Of a stretch of DNA of 64,000 nt, positions 37,384 to 46,011 are shown piece after piece. The position numbers and the translations under genes are program-made. Within the stretch, counting starts at the first letter, position 1. Each line of letters starts with the position of its first letter. The notes beneath the pieces are model-generated. The model was not told the origin of the DNA. It did not search any database and saw only the letters and a program-made list of their open reading frames with translations. The DNA comes from SAR116 cluster bacterium AG-390-L20 (GTDB taxonomy: Bacteria; Pseudomonadota; Alphaproteobacteria; Puniceispirillales; Marisalimonadaceae), in assembly GCA_003278095.1 (NCBI GenBank), contig QCHB01000008.1, positions 1-64,000 on the forward strand, written 5' to 3'.

Positions 37384-38727
37384 CTATTTAATCTTATTAA
37401 TTTTCTTTCGTACCATTTTTGCTATGAACCATATTAGAAGAAGAATAATTGGAACACAAAACGCTAGAAAAACTTGTTTGCTAAAAAACACTTTATCAAA
37501 ATTTACTGGGTCAATCAAAGTGCTCAACAGACCAATAATATAGTATGTTATTGCAACAATTGACAAAGACTCTACGGTTTCTTGTAATCTAAGTTGAGCT
37601 CTTGCTCTTAATTCCATGGACTCCAATAAATTTTTATTTTGAATTTGAACACCCATTTCTATTTGGGTTCTAACAAGATTATCTGCTCTTTGTGCTCTTG
37701 TAGCTAATGACTCCAATCTTCTTGAAAAAGCTTCACTAGTCCTAACAGCAGGTTGTAATCTTCTACTTAAAAATTCATCATTTGTCTGAAAGGATTCTAG
37801 ACGCTCTTCTCGTAAATCTTTTACCCTTTGTTCTACTAGTTTGTAATAAGCGGCTGTAGCTGATAGACGGTAGTTGGTAAAAGAATCTATTTCTTCTATT
37901 TTGGCAACAACATAAGAAAGTTGGTTTAAATCTTTTTGGAAATCTGGATAAGCTATTGATTTTTTGTCTAAATTTTTCTCTGTAGTTTTAGAAACTGATT
38001 TTGTAATTTCTGTGATTTGTTTCTCAAGATTACTTAAATGAAAACTTTGTTCTCTGACTTGACTTAAGCCCAATAAAGAAAGTACTTGGTAAGTCTCAAG
38101 TTCAACAATTCTCTGAAGAAGCCTTCCGGTTCTTCTTGTTCTAAGATTTTTATTTTGTATAAATACTCTTCTAAATCCAGAACCAAGAAAATCAGTCCTG
38201 TCAGATTTAAAAGACATGAAAACATTAGCTCCATCTTCAGCAACGTTTGAGCCTGCAAAATTATCGTGGAAAAAAAATTTCTCAATATCAATTGGTTTGA
38301 AATTATGACTAGATTGTGCCATTTCAATCCATGATGACAAAAAATGTTGTCCAGGAAACTTTTCTAAAAAACCTTTTGGCAATAAATTTAAGAATTTTAC
38401 ATCAAATAATTTTGGTATATTTTTACTATCACCTTCAATTTTATCAGGATATATTAATGTTAGTGATATAAATTCTGTATGACATTCATATCGGATAATC
38501 AAATCTTTTCCCTCAGCCACCCAGTATTTTGACGGCTCTTTTGGTAAACTTTGAAAATTTAATTTCTTTAAATATTTGCTTAGATAATTCCAAGCATTTT
38601 TTTCATCATTGTCTTTTATTAAATAAGCAAAGTGAAAAGTTCTTAGATTGTTGCCTAACTTAATATAAGGTCTAGCATGAAGTTCATCTCTTAAAGATAA
38701 TGAATCACTGATTTTTAGTTTGTTCAT
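37384..38727 (-). CDS. DUF3422 family membrane-anchored protein
   Basis: A 447-residue protein of the DUF3422 family, recognised by the N-terminal LRDELHARPYI and a long Arg/Glu-rich helical middle (about 205-380) that looks coiled-coil. Two hydrophobic helices close the protein (VAITYYIIGLLSTL and AFCVPIILLLIWFIAKMV) before a basic tail, so most of the chain should lie in the cytoplasm. The layout resembles CorA-like or scaffold proteins, but no function is established. Confidence 0.9.
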   Translation of the reverse strand: MNKLKISDSLSLRDELHARPYIKLGNNLRTFHFAYLIKDNDEKNAWNYLSKYLKKLNFQSLPKEPSKYWVAEGKDLIIRYECHTEFISLTLIYPDKIEGDSKNIPKLFDVKFLNLLPKGFLEKFPGQHFLSSWIEMAQSSHNFKPIDIEKFFFHDNFAGSNVAEDGANVFMSFKSDRTDFLGSGFRRVFIQNKNLRTRRTGRLLQRIVELETYQVLSLLGLSQVREQSFHLSNLEKQITEITKSVSKTTEKNLDKKSIAYPDFQKDLNQLSYVVAKIEEIDSFTNYRLSATAAYYKLVEQRVKDLREERLESFQTNDEFLSRRLQPAVRTSEAFSRRLESLATRAQRADNLVRTQIEMGVQIQNKNLLESMELRARAQLRLQETVESLSIVAITYYIIGLLSTLIDPVNFDKVFFSKQVFLAFCVPIILLLIWFIAKMVRKKINKIK

Positions 38728-38807
38728 ATTTTCATCTTATCACTTTATTTATATAGATGAAAGAATTCGAAGTTAATTTTATAAATAGATTACATTTATA
38801 AAACTTA

Positions 38808-39611
38808 CTAATTTTGTTTTAGGAAAGTTATTACTTTTTTATATGTATCAAATTCATAAAGATTATTATGCCCAGCATTAGGAATGTAAAGGGCCTCTTT
38901 TGGTTTTGGAGCAGAATTGAAAACCCTTTTACCAAACTCTACACTGATTATTTTATCTTTTAAACCATGTAAAACAAGTAATGGTGAATTAATATTCTTT
39001 ACTTTACTAATAATATCATAACGATCTAAAACTAACCATCTAGCAGGAAGATACCAGTATTGGCGCATAGCTACGTCTGCTATGGATGTATAAGGAGCCT
39101 CTAAAATAGTTGCTTTAAAACTTTCTTCTGTTGAAAATTTCACAGCCAACCCACATCCTAAAGACTCTCCGTATAAAATAGTTTTGTTTACAGGAATATT
39201 ATAATTAGTTAAAAAATCTAATGCCGCTTTACCGTCCAAGTAAAGACCACTTTCTGAAGGTTTACCTTTGTTTTCTCCATAGCCTCTATACTCAAGCAAT
39301 AACAAACCATAGCCTTCGTCCATAAAGGGTTTAAATTTTTGGACTCTGTGGCCTATATGGCCTGCATTCCCGTGAAATACAACTATAGTATTATTCTCAC
39401 TTTTAGATGGTTTTTTAAATAGAGATTTCAAAACAATTCCATCTTGAGTAGTGAAATTAATTTTTTTCAACCCAGAACTATTATAGTAAGAAACATCAAG
39501 TTTCTCTCTAGACGGTTGATATAACAAAGATCTTTGAAAAATAAACATGATTAGAATTAATAATAAGTAAATACTAATTCCGTAAATCATAATTGATGAA
39601 ATTTTTGTCAT
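38808..39611 (-). CDS. Membrane-anchored alpha/beta hydrolase (BEM46/ABHD13-like)
   Basis: A 267-residue alpha/beta hydrolase with one N-terminal membrane helix (residues about 8-28). The oxyanion segment is FHGNAGHIGHR, the nucleophile Ser is in YGESLGCGLA, the acid Asp in LHGLKDKIIS and the His in NAGHNNLYEF. This matches the BEM46/YfhR group of membrane-bound serine hydrolases with unknown, probably lipid-like, substrates. It stands alone between DUF3422 and a VOC gene. Confidence 0.88.
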   Translation of the reverse strand: MTKISSIMIYGISIYLLLILIMFIFQRSLLYQPSREKLDVSYYNSSGLKKINFTTQDGIVLKSLFKKPSKSENNTIVVFHGNAGHIGHRVQKFKPFMDEGYGLLLLEYRGYGENKGKPSESGLYLDGKAALDFLTNYNIPVNKTILYGESLGCGLAVKFSTEESFKATILEAPYTSIADVAMRQYWYLPARWLVLDRYDIISKVKNINSPLLVLHGLKDKIISVEFGKRVFNSAPKPKEALYIPNAGHNNLYEFDTYKKVITFLKQN

Positions 39612-39804
39612 TTGTTACTACTGAAATTAAATAATTAAATATTAATTTATAAATCAATAAATGAATAGAGAACTTACAAAAAATTATTAATTTCTATTTA
39701 ATAACTTTAATTAATTATTTGTGAAGATTGAATTTGTCACTAGGATAAATTAAAAAGTTTCCTATGAATCTTATTTATATTAGAAATAATTTAAAAGGTA
39801 GAAA

Positions 39805-40341
39805 ATGAGAAGTATAATACAAGCTCAAGGCATACATCACATTACATTAAATGGGGCTAATAAAGAAATCTCAATAAATTTTTGGCAAAAAATCCTTGGA
39901 ATGAAGTTTATTTTTGAACAGCCAAATTTGGATGACTTAAATACTAATCACTTATATTTTGATTGTGGAGACGGTACTACTGTGACCATTTTCACAAATG
40001 AAAACATAACTCCAGATAAACAAAAAATTAAGAATGAATGTGGTGGTGTTCACCATGTTGCTTTCTGGGTAAGTCAAAGCACTATTCGTATAGCTGAAAA
40101 AAATTTAAATGAAAATGGCTTTGCTAATACAGGTATTAAAGATAGGGGGTTTATGGATTCAATTTACTTTAGAGAACCATTAGGTTTACTTATAGAACTT
40201 GCCAGTTATAAATTTGACCCACCTGTAGGTTTTACTCATGCAAATGTATTAGAGAAAGCACATGAGCTAAGAGTAAAAAGAGAAGCCTTAAATATACAAG
40301 ACGAAGATATTGCAAGCGCTATAAAAGAATTAAGAAATTAA
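39805..40341 (+). CDS. VOC family protein (glyoxalase/bleomycin resistance-like)
   Basis: A 178-residue protein with one clear VOC module pair: IHHITLNGANKEISINFWQKILG, a central HHVAFWV strand and FREPLGLLIELASY at the end. Likely metal ligands are His in IHHIT, His in VHHVAF and the Glu in LIELAS, as in dioxygenase-type VOC enzymes. The C-terminal extension is helical and charged. It is a single gene with a convergent rhodanese on its right. Substrate unknown. Confidence 0.85.
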   Translation: MRSIIQAQGIHHITLNGANKEISINFWQKILGMKFIFEQPNLDDLNTNHLYFDCGDGTTVTIFTNENITPDKQKIKNECGGVHHVAFWVSQSTIRIAEKNLNENGFANTGIKDRGFMDSIYFREPLGLLIELASYKFDPPVGFTHANVLEKAHELRVKREALNIQDEDIASAIKELRN

Positions 40342-40377
40342 TAATAAATATCATAAATTAATTAAATAATTATTTGA

Positions 40378-40791
40378 TTAATAATATGGTTTAACTGTTA
40401 TTAACTTTTCATTAATCCAAGAGTTTATTCCGTATTTTGCGTTGTATATAATATTATCAAATTTTTTATCCATCATTTCGGCTATTATTCTCGTTCTTCT
40501 ACCACTTCTACAGATTAATATAATTGGCTTTCCATCATTAATTTTTAAGCGTAAATTTTCATACCATTTGTCAAAATTATAATTTCCCTTTTTATCAAAA
40601 AAGGTTAGCAAAATACTTTTGGGCACTACCCCGGTTTGGTCCCATTCTGAACTTCTTCTTATATCCACTATTGGAATATTTATTTTTGATAATTCTTTTA
40701 TCTGCTCATTATTCACATCAATAATATCAGCAAATGCAAACTTAATGCTTAACAAAAAACAAACTATTTTTATACCAAATCTAATTAACAT
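40378..40791 (-). CDS. Secreted rhodanese-like protein
   Basis: A 137-residue rhodanese domain with a signal peptide (residues 1-21, ending FAFAD). The active loop reads ILICRSGRRTR with the catalytic Cys, and the domain opens with VDIRRSSEWDQTG, typical for single-domain sulfurtransferases. It is predicted to be periplasmic, so it may handle sulfane sulfur or act in envelope redox reactions. Confidence 0.88.
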   Translation of the reverse strand: MLIRFGIKIVCFLLSIKFAFADIIDVNNEQIKELSKINIPIVDIRRSSEWDQTGVVPKSILLTFFDKKGNYNFDKWYENLRLKINDGKPIILICRSGRRTRIIAEMMDKKFDNIIYNAKYGINSWINEKLITVKPYY

Positions 40792-40981
40792 AATTATCCA
40801 AATCCTTTTTTTTTATTTTAACTCGATATTAGTTTTTTTAATTATTTGATCTTAATTTATATAGTAAAAAAAAATTAGTGCTAATATCATTTTCTTAAAA
40901 AATTATATATTAGATAAAAATTTTATTAAGACATCACCTTATATCAGTAAGTAAAAGAATTATTAGCTTTGGAATTATTTT

Positions 40982-41008
40982 AATGACGGAGAGAAGCTTC
41001 TCGTCATT
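40982..41008. terminator. Imperfect hairpin, possible terminator
   Basis: AATGACG and CGTCATT enclose AGAAGCTTCT-containing sequence, giving a seven-pair outer stem with a further inner self-complementary part. It lies 70 bases after the small interrupted gene on the minus strand. No good T-run follows on either strand, so termination is uncertain. The rest of 40792-41077 holds nothing I can identify. Confidence 0.3.
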
Positions 41009-41077
41009 TAATTTCAATAATCTGATTTATAGATTTTATAAATTAGTAGGTTTTAAGTCTACATTTTAGTCTGCAAA

Positions 41078-41245
41078 TTAATTTGTTTCTATTTCATTAA
41101 GTACTACTCTTGCTTGCAATATAACTACACACTCTTTACATCGTTCAGTAGCTTTTCTAATTGCTCTATAAGCAGGGTGCTTTTTTCACCCTTTAGCAAG
41201 TATCTTAAGTAATACCACTTGTCTTTCTAATTTATGATTAATCAT
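41078..41245 (-). pseudogene. Small conserved-type gene interrupted by an in-frame TGA
   Basis: The minus strand has a strong ribosome site (TAAGGAAA) 5 bases before ATG 41245, then MINHKLERQVVLLKILAKG, a TGA (41186-41188), and in the same frame KKHPAYRAIRKATERCKECV followed by VILQARVVLNEIETN and a TAA. The TGA sits where a Trp (TGG) would read well. Without it the product would be a 55-residue basic protein with a C-x-x-C pair; short proteins with a KHPAYRA-type core are common in marine bacteria and phages. Other genes here end in TGA, so reassigned coding is excluded. A nonsense mutation or sequence error is most likely. Confidence 0.65.
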
Positions 41246-41268
41246 ATTATTTCCTTACAGTTTCATTA

Positions 41269-41913
41269 TTATCTCCAACTTTTTGTCATTTTTCCTTTAT
41301 CTTTGAAGTCAATAATTGAAAAAGTTTTCTCTACTAAAGTGTAGTCATTGTAACCTAATCGAGCGATAACCTTCATTTTAAGCGTATCGACTATCCCATC
41401 ATCAGTTATAAATTCATCTTTAATATGAATACCAATAACTTTTCCAAATACAACGTTGTGCAAACCTCCTTTCCCTGGAAGTTCAACTGTTTGGTGATAT
41501 TTACACTCAAAATGTACAGGAGACTCTGCAACTCTTTTTGGCTTTACTTCGAATGAATCTATAGCGGTTAAACCAGTTTTTTCTAATTCATCCGTGTTTG
41601 GTTCCATTATCCAACTTGTATCATTCATTTGGTGACGTGTGTCCCAGGTGCTCATGTTAACCACAAATTCACCTGTTTCTTCAGCATTTAAAACACTATC
41701 TTTCTTACTTCCATCTGCGCGATTGCCAGCTGAGAACATTACAAATGGAGGATCATAAGAAAGTCCATTGAAATAACTATATGGTGAAAGGTTTCCTATA
41801 CCGTTTTTACTTACTGTACTAATCCACCCAATTGGACGCGGAACTGTAAGAGCTTTGAAAGGGTTGTAAGGTAATCCGTGATTATTCTTATTTGTTTCAT
41901 AGTACATTTGCAT
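41269..41913 (-). CDS. Flavin reductase-like (FMN-binding split barrel) protein
   Basis: A 214-residue protein of the flavin reductase/DIM6-NTAB family. The FMN-binding strands read PRPIGWISTVSKNGIGNLSPYS and PFVMFSAGNRADGSKKD, with FVVNMSTWDTRH and a CKYHQTVELPG strand further on. Such proteins supply reduced flavin to monooxygenases or reduce small compounds. It stands alone and has no monooxygenase next to it. Start ATG follows AAGAG. Confidence 0.86.
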   Translation of the reverse strand: MQMYYETNKNNHGLPYNPFKALTVPRPIGWISTVSKNGIGNLSPYSYFNGLSYDPPFVMFSAGNRADGSKKDSVLNAEETGEFVVNMSTWDTRHQMNDTSWIMEPNTDELEKTGLTAIDSFEVKPKRVAESPVHFECKYHQTVELPGKGGLHNVVFGKVIGIHIKDEFITDDGIVDTLKMKVIARLGYNDYTLVEKTFSIIDFKDKGKMTKSWR

Positions 41914-42041
41914 ACTCTTTTTTTTGAACTTAGTTTAGCAAAATTTATAACTTAAAATTTATAATAATTTATTTAACAATTAATTAGAATTATTTAGTTA
42001 ATCAAATATCTATAATTTTATTATTGATACAAACTTTTAGT

Positions 42042-42338
42042 TTAAACTTTATAGTATAAATCTGGATTTACAATTCCAGTATCTACGGTAATTTTACATG
42101 AAAATCTTTCTTCATAATCTTTATTGAAGTTTCTTACATCAGACAAATGCTTCTTCAAGTTTTCTTGATTATTAAAAGTAAAAATACCTAGTCCTTTATC
42201 AGGAGTTATATGAAAAGATTTAAATTCTAAAAGCCCATTAAACGTCTTAGGATCAAAATTATCTGTCATATATTGATGTCCAACGTGCATTAACTTAGGG
42301 TTTGAATATCTAACACTACAAACAATACAAAACATCAT
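42042..42338 (-). CDS. Hypothetical small protein
   Basis: A 98-residue protein that I do not recognise. Alternating strands and helices (FCIVCSVRY, LGIFTFNNQENLKKHL, CKITVDTGIV) suggest a ferredoxin-like alpha/beta fold like that of Dabb or YCII proteins. It starts after an AGGAGAT-like ribosome site (ATAGGAGATAATG on the minus strand), which supports translation. No operon partner. Confidence 0.65.
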   Translation of the reverse strand: MMFCIVCSVRYSNPKLMHVGHQYMTDNFDPKTFNGLLEFKSFHITPDKGLGIFTFNNQENLKKHLSDVRNFNKDYEERFSCKITVDTGIVNPDLYYKV

Positions 42339-42496
42339 TATCTCCTATTTTATATATAAAATTATTATGTTATTGATGAATAAATAATATTCAATTTATA
42401 AATATAAAATAAATAATAGATTTATTTTGTAGTATCAGATTTAGTTAGTTTTTATTATTTTTTTATATATCTTTTTCAAATAGAATTATTAAAAAA

Positions 42497-42877
42497 CTAG
42501 TAATTTTGTTTCTTAGGTATGACTCCTCTAATGCCACCTCTAGGGTTAGGATTATCATCCTCTCTTCTAGGAATTATATGAATATGACAGTGAAAAATAG
42601 ATTGACCTGCATCCTCTCCTATATTCATTCCAATATTGTAACCTGTTATTTGATTATCTAAGTATTTTAGTTCTGTTCTTTGTGTATCTAATACTATTGG
42701 TATTTCTTCAAGTTCTGCTTTTGAGCATTGAAAATAACTTACAACATGTCTTTTTGTTATTATTAGTGAGTGTAGTGGAGTAACTGGAAAAGAATCCCTT
42801 ATTACATAAAAATGTTTATATTCATGAACTATTCTCTTTGGTGATACGTTACAAAAAATACAATTACTCAAAATCAA
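42497..42877 (-). CDS. HIT family nucleotide hydrolase/transferase
   Basis: A 126-residue histidine-triad protein. The catalytic triad HCHIHII is intact near residue 97, and CIFCNV at the N-terminus is half of the zinc site often found in Fhit/HINT-like proteins. HSLIITKRHVVSYF is the usual first strand-helix block. It probably cleaves dinucleoside polyphosphates or AMP-conjugates in the cytosol. Confidence 0.9.
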   Translation of the reverse strand: MILSNCIFCNVSPKRIVHEYKHFYVIRDSFPVTPLHSLIITKRHVVSYFQCSKAELEEIPIVLDTQRTELKYLDNQITGYNIGMNIGEDAGQSIFHCHIHIIPRREDDNPNPRGGIRGVIPKKQNY

Positions 42878-42922
42878 TCCTTCAATATATTTCTAATTAT
42901 ATCACTGAATTAAAAATTAATA

Positions 42923-43639
42923 TTAACATTTTTGCTCAAGGAATTTGATAATGTTAGGAGTAATAAGTTCACCATCATGATTGAATGTTTTAAGTTCATT
43001 TACTGCCTCTACATAAGTTAAAGGTTCAATATTAGATTTTCTTGCTTCTAATAGTCTCAGGCTAAAATCATGATTAAATTCAGGATGAGCTTGTAGAGTT
43101 AGAACTGTATCGCCTATTGAAAAAGAAGCTATATCACAGAATGAGTTACTAGCTAACAATTCAGCTTCTTTCGGAAGTTTAACAACTTGATCTTGATGGA
43201 AGAAAATTAAGTTTAATTTATTAAAATTACCTAACAAACTATTATATCTCTTAGTTGATATTTCTTTTATTCCAATGCCCCAACCTTTTGAAGATTTTGT
43301 TACGTGTCCACCTAAAGCTTGAGCAATAGCTTGATGTCCAAAGCATATTCCAAGCAAAGGAATTTTAAACTTAACAATTTCATTAATAATATCGAAAAGT
43401 TTTTTAATCCATGTATGATTTTCGTAAACACCGTAAGCGCTTCCAGTTATAATAAATCCATTATAATAAGCCAAATTTTGAGGAAAAATATCTTCGTAAA
43501 TATTAAAAACATTTACGTTCCAATGTTTAATTTTATCTTTCAAAAGTAATGAAAACATCTGATCGTATGAAGGGTAATCTAAAACAAGATCTTTGTTAAT
43601 TGGTCCAGCTTGTAAAATACATAAATTAAACAAAAACAA
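42923..43639 (-). CDS. Class I glutamine amidotransferase-like protein
   Basis: A 238-residue GATase1 domain protein. The nucleophile elbow is LLGICFGHQAIAQALGG with the Cys, and the His-x-Glu pair is in LQAHPEFNHDF. The layout resembles GMP-synthase-like or gamma-glutamyl hydrolase-like stand-alone amidotransferases. It may hydrolyse gamma-glutamyl amides. Neighbouring genes (HIT, RidA) are not obviously linked. Confidence 0.86.
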   Translation of the reverse strand: MFLFNLCILQAGPINKDLVLDYPSYDQMFSLLLKDKIKHWNVNVFNIYEDIFPQNLAYYNGFIITGSAYGVYENHTWIKKLFDIINEIVKFKIPLLGICFGHQAIAQALGGHVTKSSKGWGIGIKEISTKRYNSLLGNFNKLNLIFFHQDQVVKLPKEAELLASNSFCDIASFSIGDTVLTLQAHPEFNHDFSLRLLEARKSNIEPLTYVEAVNELKTFNHDGELITPNIIKFLEQKC

Positions 43640-43732
43640 ATTCCTCAGTAGTTTATGTTAGTCATTTGCTTCATCCATATTTATAGAATAATAGTTTTCA
43701 GTCTATGTTTTAGCTTCTAACTTTATGAGTTA

Positions 43733-44134
43733 CTATTTATTGACACCTTTTCCTATATGGGCAACGCCTTCAATTTCCACATATATTTCAGGACTAGCCA
43801 AGTTTGAAACTTCGACTAGGGAACAGGCTGGAAAATTGCCTTCAAAGAACTCAGCTCTTGCCTTCCAGACCATTTTGTTATTTTGAATGCGTGTTACGTA
43901 AATGGTCAGTTTGGTGAAGTCAGCCATTGTGCCACCAGCCACTTCAATCAAAGCCTTGTGTTTTTCAAAAATGATTTTGGTTTGTTCGTATTCATCCTTA
44001 CCATCAATCGTTACGCCATCCGCATTTCGTGACGTTAATCCAGCAATGTATGCTATGCCGTCACATACAATACAATTAGACCAAAGCTTTGGTGCAGGTT
44101 CGCTCACTTTCGGGCTGGTGTACCGGGTAATCAT
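43733..44134 (-). CDS. RidA family protein lacking the catalytic Arg
   Basis: A 133-residue RidA/YjgF/UK114-like protein that should form trimers. Typical segments are GIAYIAGLTSRNADGV, TKIIFEKHKALIEVAGG and VEIEGVAHI. In active imine deaminases an Arg occupies the second-last strand (P-A-R-S); here it is PACSLVEV, so Cys replaces Arg and classical deaminase activity is doubtful. The gene is richer in G+C (about 40% in sampled lines) than its neighbours, which may indicate transfer. Confidence 0.87.
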   Translation of the reverse strand: MITRYTSPKVSEPAPKLWSNCIVCDGIAYIAGLTSRNADGVTIDGKDEYEQTKIIFEKHKALIEVAGGTMADFTKLTIYVTRIQNNKMVWKARAEFFEGNFPACSLVEVSNLASPEIYVEIEGVAHIGKGVNK

Positions 44135-44182
44135 TTTTAAATCCTTTCATTATACATATCTAAAGTTTAATTAGAAAATCAA

Positions 44183-44587
44183 CTAATTCTGGTTATTAAA
44201 TTCAGGGTCTATGGGAACTTTGATTCCATTTAGAAGATGATTAGTCCTACCGGCAAGAGACACAATAGATAGAAACTCGGCATATATTTCATCATTCATA
44301 CCTTTGGCTCTAGCTGCAGCGGTATGAGAGTGAATACAGTACTCACAACTATTAGCTATAGAAACAGCTGCATAGATAAGTTCTTTGGTCATAGGATCTA
44401 AATGACTAGGTCTAGCCATCACTGATTTTACATCATTCCAAGTATTCTCAAGCAAATCTTCATTGAAGGCAAGATAGTACCATAAATTATTTATGAAATC
44501 GTTATCACGCGTGGAACGAATATCATCGAAAACAGCTTTTACACGAGGATTAGATTCTGGATTTTGAGGTGGTGATAAAGTGGGCAT
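44183..44587 (-). CDS. Carboxymuconolactone decarboxylase/AhpD-like protein
   Basis: A 134-residue all-helical CMD-family protein. The redox motif C-x-x-C-x-x-x-H reads SCEYCIHSHTAAARAKGM, as in AhpD-type peroxidase partners. It probably has thiol-based peroxide or alkylhydroperoxide activity and not lactone decarboxylation. It lies in the same direction as the RidA gene, about 50 bases before it. Confidence 0.88.
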   Translation of the reverse strand: MPTLSPPQNPESNPRVKAVFDDIRSTRDNDFINNLWYYLAFNEDLLENTWNDVKSVMARPSHLDPMTKELIYAAVSIANSCEYCIHSHTAAARAKGMNDEIYAEFLSIVSLAGRTNHLLNGIKVPIDPEFNNQN

Positions 44588-44718
44588 TAGATAGCCTTTC
44601 TTTTCAAGAGTTACAATATTTTATCATTTGATTTAATTTAATTATTAGAACAATATTTATTCAATCTATAATTTAATCTAAAATAGTAATTTTTAAAATT
44701 ATAACTTTTGAGGAATTC

Positions 44719-45621
44719 ATGACTAAACCTAAAATATTTGTGACGGGTGGAAGTGGAAAAGCTGGTAAGCATTTAATCCAATATTTGTTAGAAAAAGGAT
44801 ATTCCGTCGTAAATGCTGATCTTGTTCCACTTGTGATGAATGGAGTAGATAATATAAACTTAGATATAACTGACTCTGGTCAAGTCTTTAATGCTTTATC
44901 GGGTTATGCAAATATACCAGAACTTAAATTAGGTGAAGGTATAAAAAATTTCAAAGCAGTTGTTCATTTAGCAGCAATACCAAGAATTTTAGTCAAGCCA
45001 GACAATGAAACTTTTCGTATCAATACATTAGGCACTTATAATGTCATGGAAGCAGCTACAAAACTAGGAATTAAAAAAATTATCTTTGCATCCTCGGAAA
45101 CAACATATGGCTTTTGTTTTGCCCAGGGTAATCCAATTCCTAAATGGCTTCCAATTGAAGAAGATTATGAAACAAGTCCTACAGATAGCTATGGGCTTTC
45201 AAAAGTGTTGAACGAAAAAACTGGTAAATCTTTTCAAAAAAGAACTGGTATTGATATTTATGCATTAAGAATTGGTAATATAATTGAACCTGATGAATAT
45301 CATAGATTTGAAGAGTTTTGTGAAAATCCAAGCATAAGATTAAGAAACCTCTTTAATTATATTGATGCAAGAGATTTAGCTCAAGCGATAGAACTGTGTA
45401 TTAAAAAAGATGGACTTGGTTATGAGGTTTTTAATGTTACCCATAATATTAACTCAGTTAGCTTAGCAACTGAGGAAATAATTAAGCAATTTTTTCCAAA
45501 TGTTAAAATGAGAAGAGATATGGAAAAATATGAGTCAATATTATCTTCAAAGAAAATTAGAGATGTTTTAGGGTTTAACCCGGCACATGATTGGAAAAAA
45601 TATTTAAAAGGATATTTATAA
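44719..45621 (+). CDS. NAD-dependent epimerase/dehydratase (extended SDR)
   Basis: A 300-residue extended SDR. The nucleotide loop is FVTGGSGKAGKHL, the Ser is in FASSETTYGF and the catalytic YxxxK in SYGLSKVLNE. It acts on a sugar nucleotide or uronate-type substrate; the absence of glycan genes nearby hints at uronate dehydrogenase-like chemistry, but this is only a guess. A ribosome site TTGAGGAA precedes the start. It is translationally coupled to the next small gene (TAATG). Confidence 0.87.
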   Translation: MTKPKIFVTGGSGKAGKHLIQYLLEKGYSVVNADLVPLVMNGVDNINLDITDSGQVFNALSGYANIPELKLGEGIKNFKAVVHLAAIPRILVKPDNETFRINTLGTYNVMEAATKLGIKKIIFASSETTYGFCFAQGNPIPKWLPIEEDYETSPTDSYGLSKVLNEKTGKSFQKRTGIDIYALRIGNIIEPDEYHRFEEFCENPSIRLRNLFNYIDARDLAQAIELCIKKDGLGYEVFNVTHNINSVSLATEEIIKQFFPNVKMRRDMEKYESILSSKKIRDVLGFNPAHDWKKYLKGYL

Positions 45622-45926
45622 TGATAATTGCAGTTGTTACCTTTAATATAGATAAAGAATTAACTAGTTCGCTTCTAAAAGAGAAGTTTTTAGAAACATC
45701 AACCATTTACAAAGATACTCCAGGTTTAATTAGAAAAAACTATATCTGTGATACTTCAAAAAATTTAGCAGGCGGAGTTTATTGTTTTGATAATATAGAG
45801 AATGCAAAAAGTTGGTTTGATGAAGATAGGGTTAAATGGATTACAGACAGGTATTCACCACCTAAAATAAAATTTTATGAAAATCCAGTAATAGTTGACA
45901 ACAATATTGATGAAATAATTTCATAA
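45621..45926 (+). CDS. Small YdhR-like monooxygenase-fold protein
   Basis: About 101 residues from ATG 45621, whose A is shared with the upstream stop (TAATG); AAAAGGA precedes it. An upstream in-frame ATG at 45591 lies inside the epimerase gene and is less likely. The sequence (IIAVVTFNIDKELTSSLLKE, YKDTPGLIRKNYI, GVYCFDNIENAKSWF) fits the dimeric ferredoxin-like fold of YdhR proteins. It may assist the epimerase-type enzyme; no activity is established. Confidence 0.75.
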   Translation: MIIAVVTFNIDKELTSSLLKEKFLETSTIYKDTPGLIRKNYICDTSKNLAGGVYCFDNIENAKSWFDEDRVKWITDRYSPPKIKFYENPVIVDNNIDEIIS

Positions 45927-46011
45927 AAATTTCCTCATCACTGGGGAGACAACCTCCTCAATATTTCATTTTAATCATCTGTATTTATTACATTCTAAAG
46001 ACTTAAAGAAT

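Noticed and set aside
41186-41188. TGA read as Trp by an altered genetic code.
   Set aside because: Several clear genes in the window end in TGA, for example the giant kinase (15305-15307) and the receiver-cyclase, so TGA is a stop here.
45591-45620. An earlier ATG start for the YdhR-like gene.
   Set aside because: It lies inside the epimerase gene and would add ten residues that are not typical; ATG 45621 with AAAAGGA and a TAATG overlap is better.
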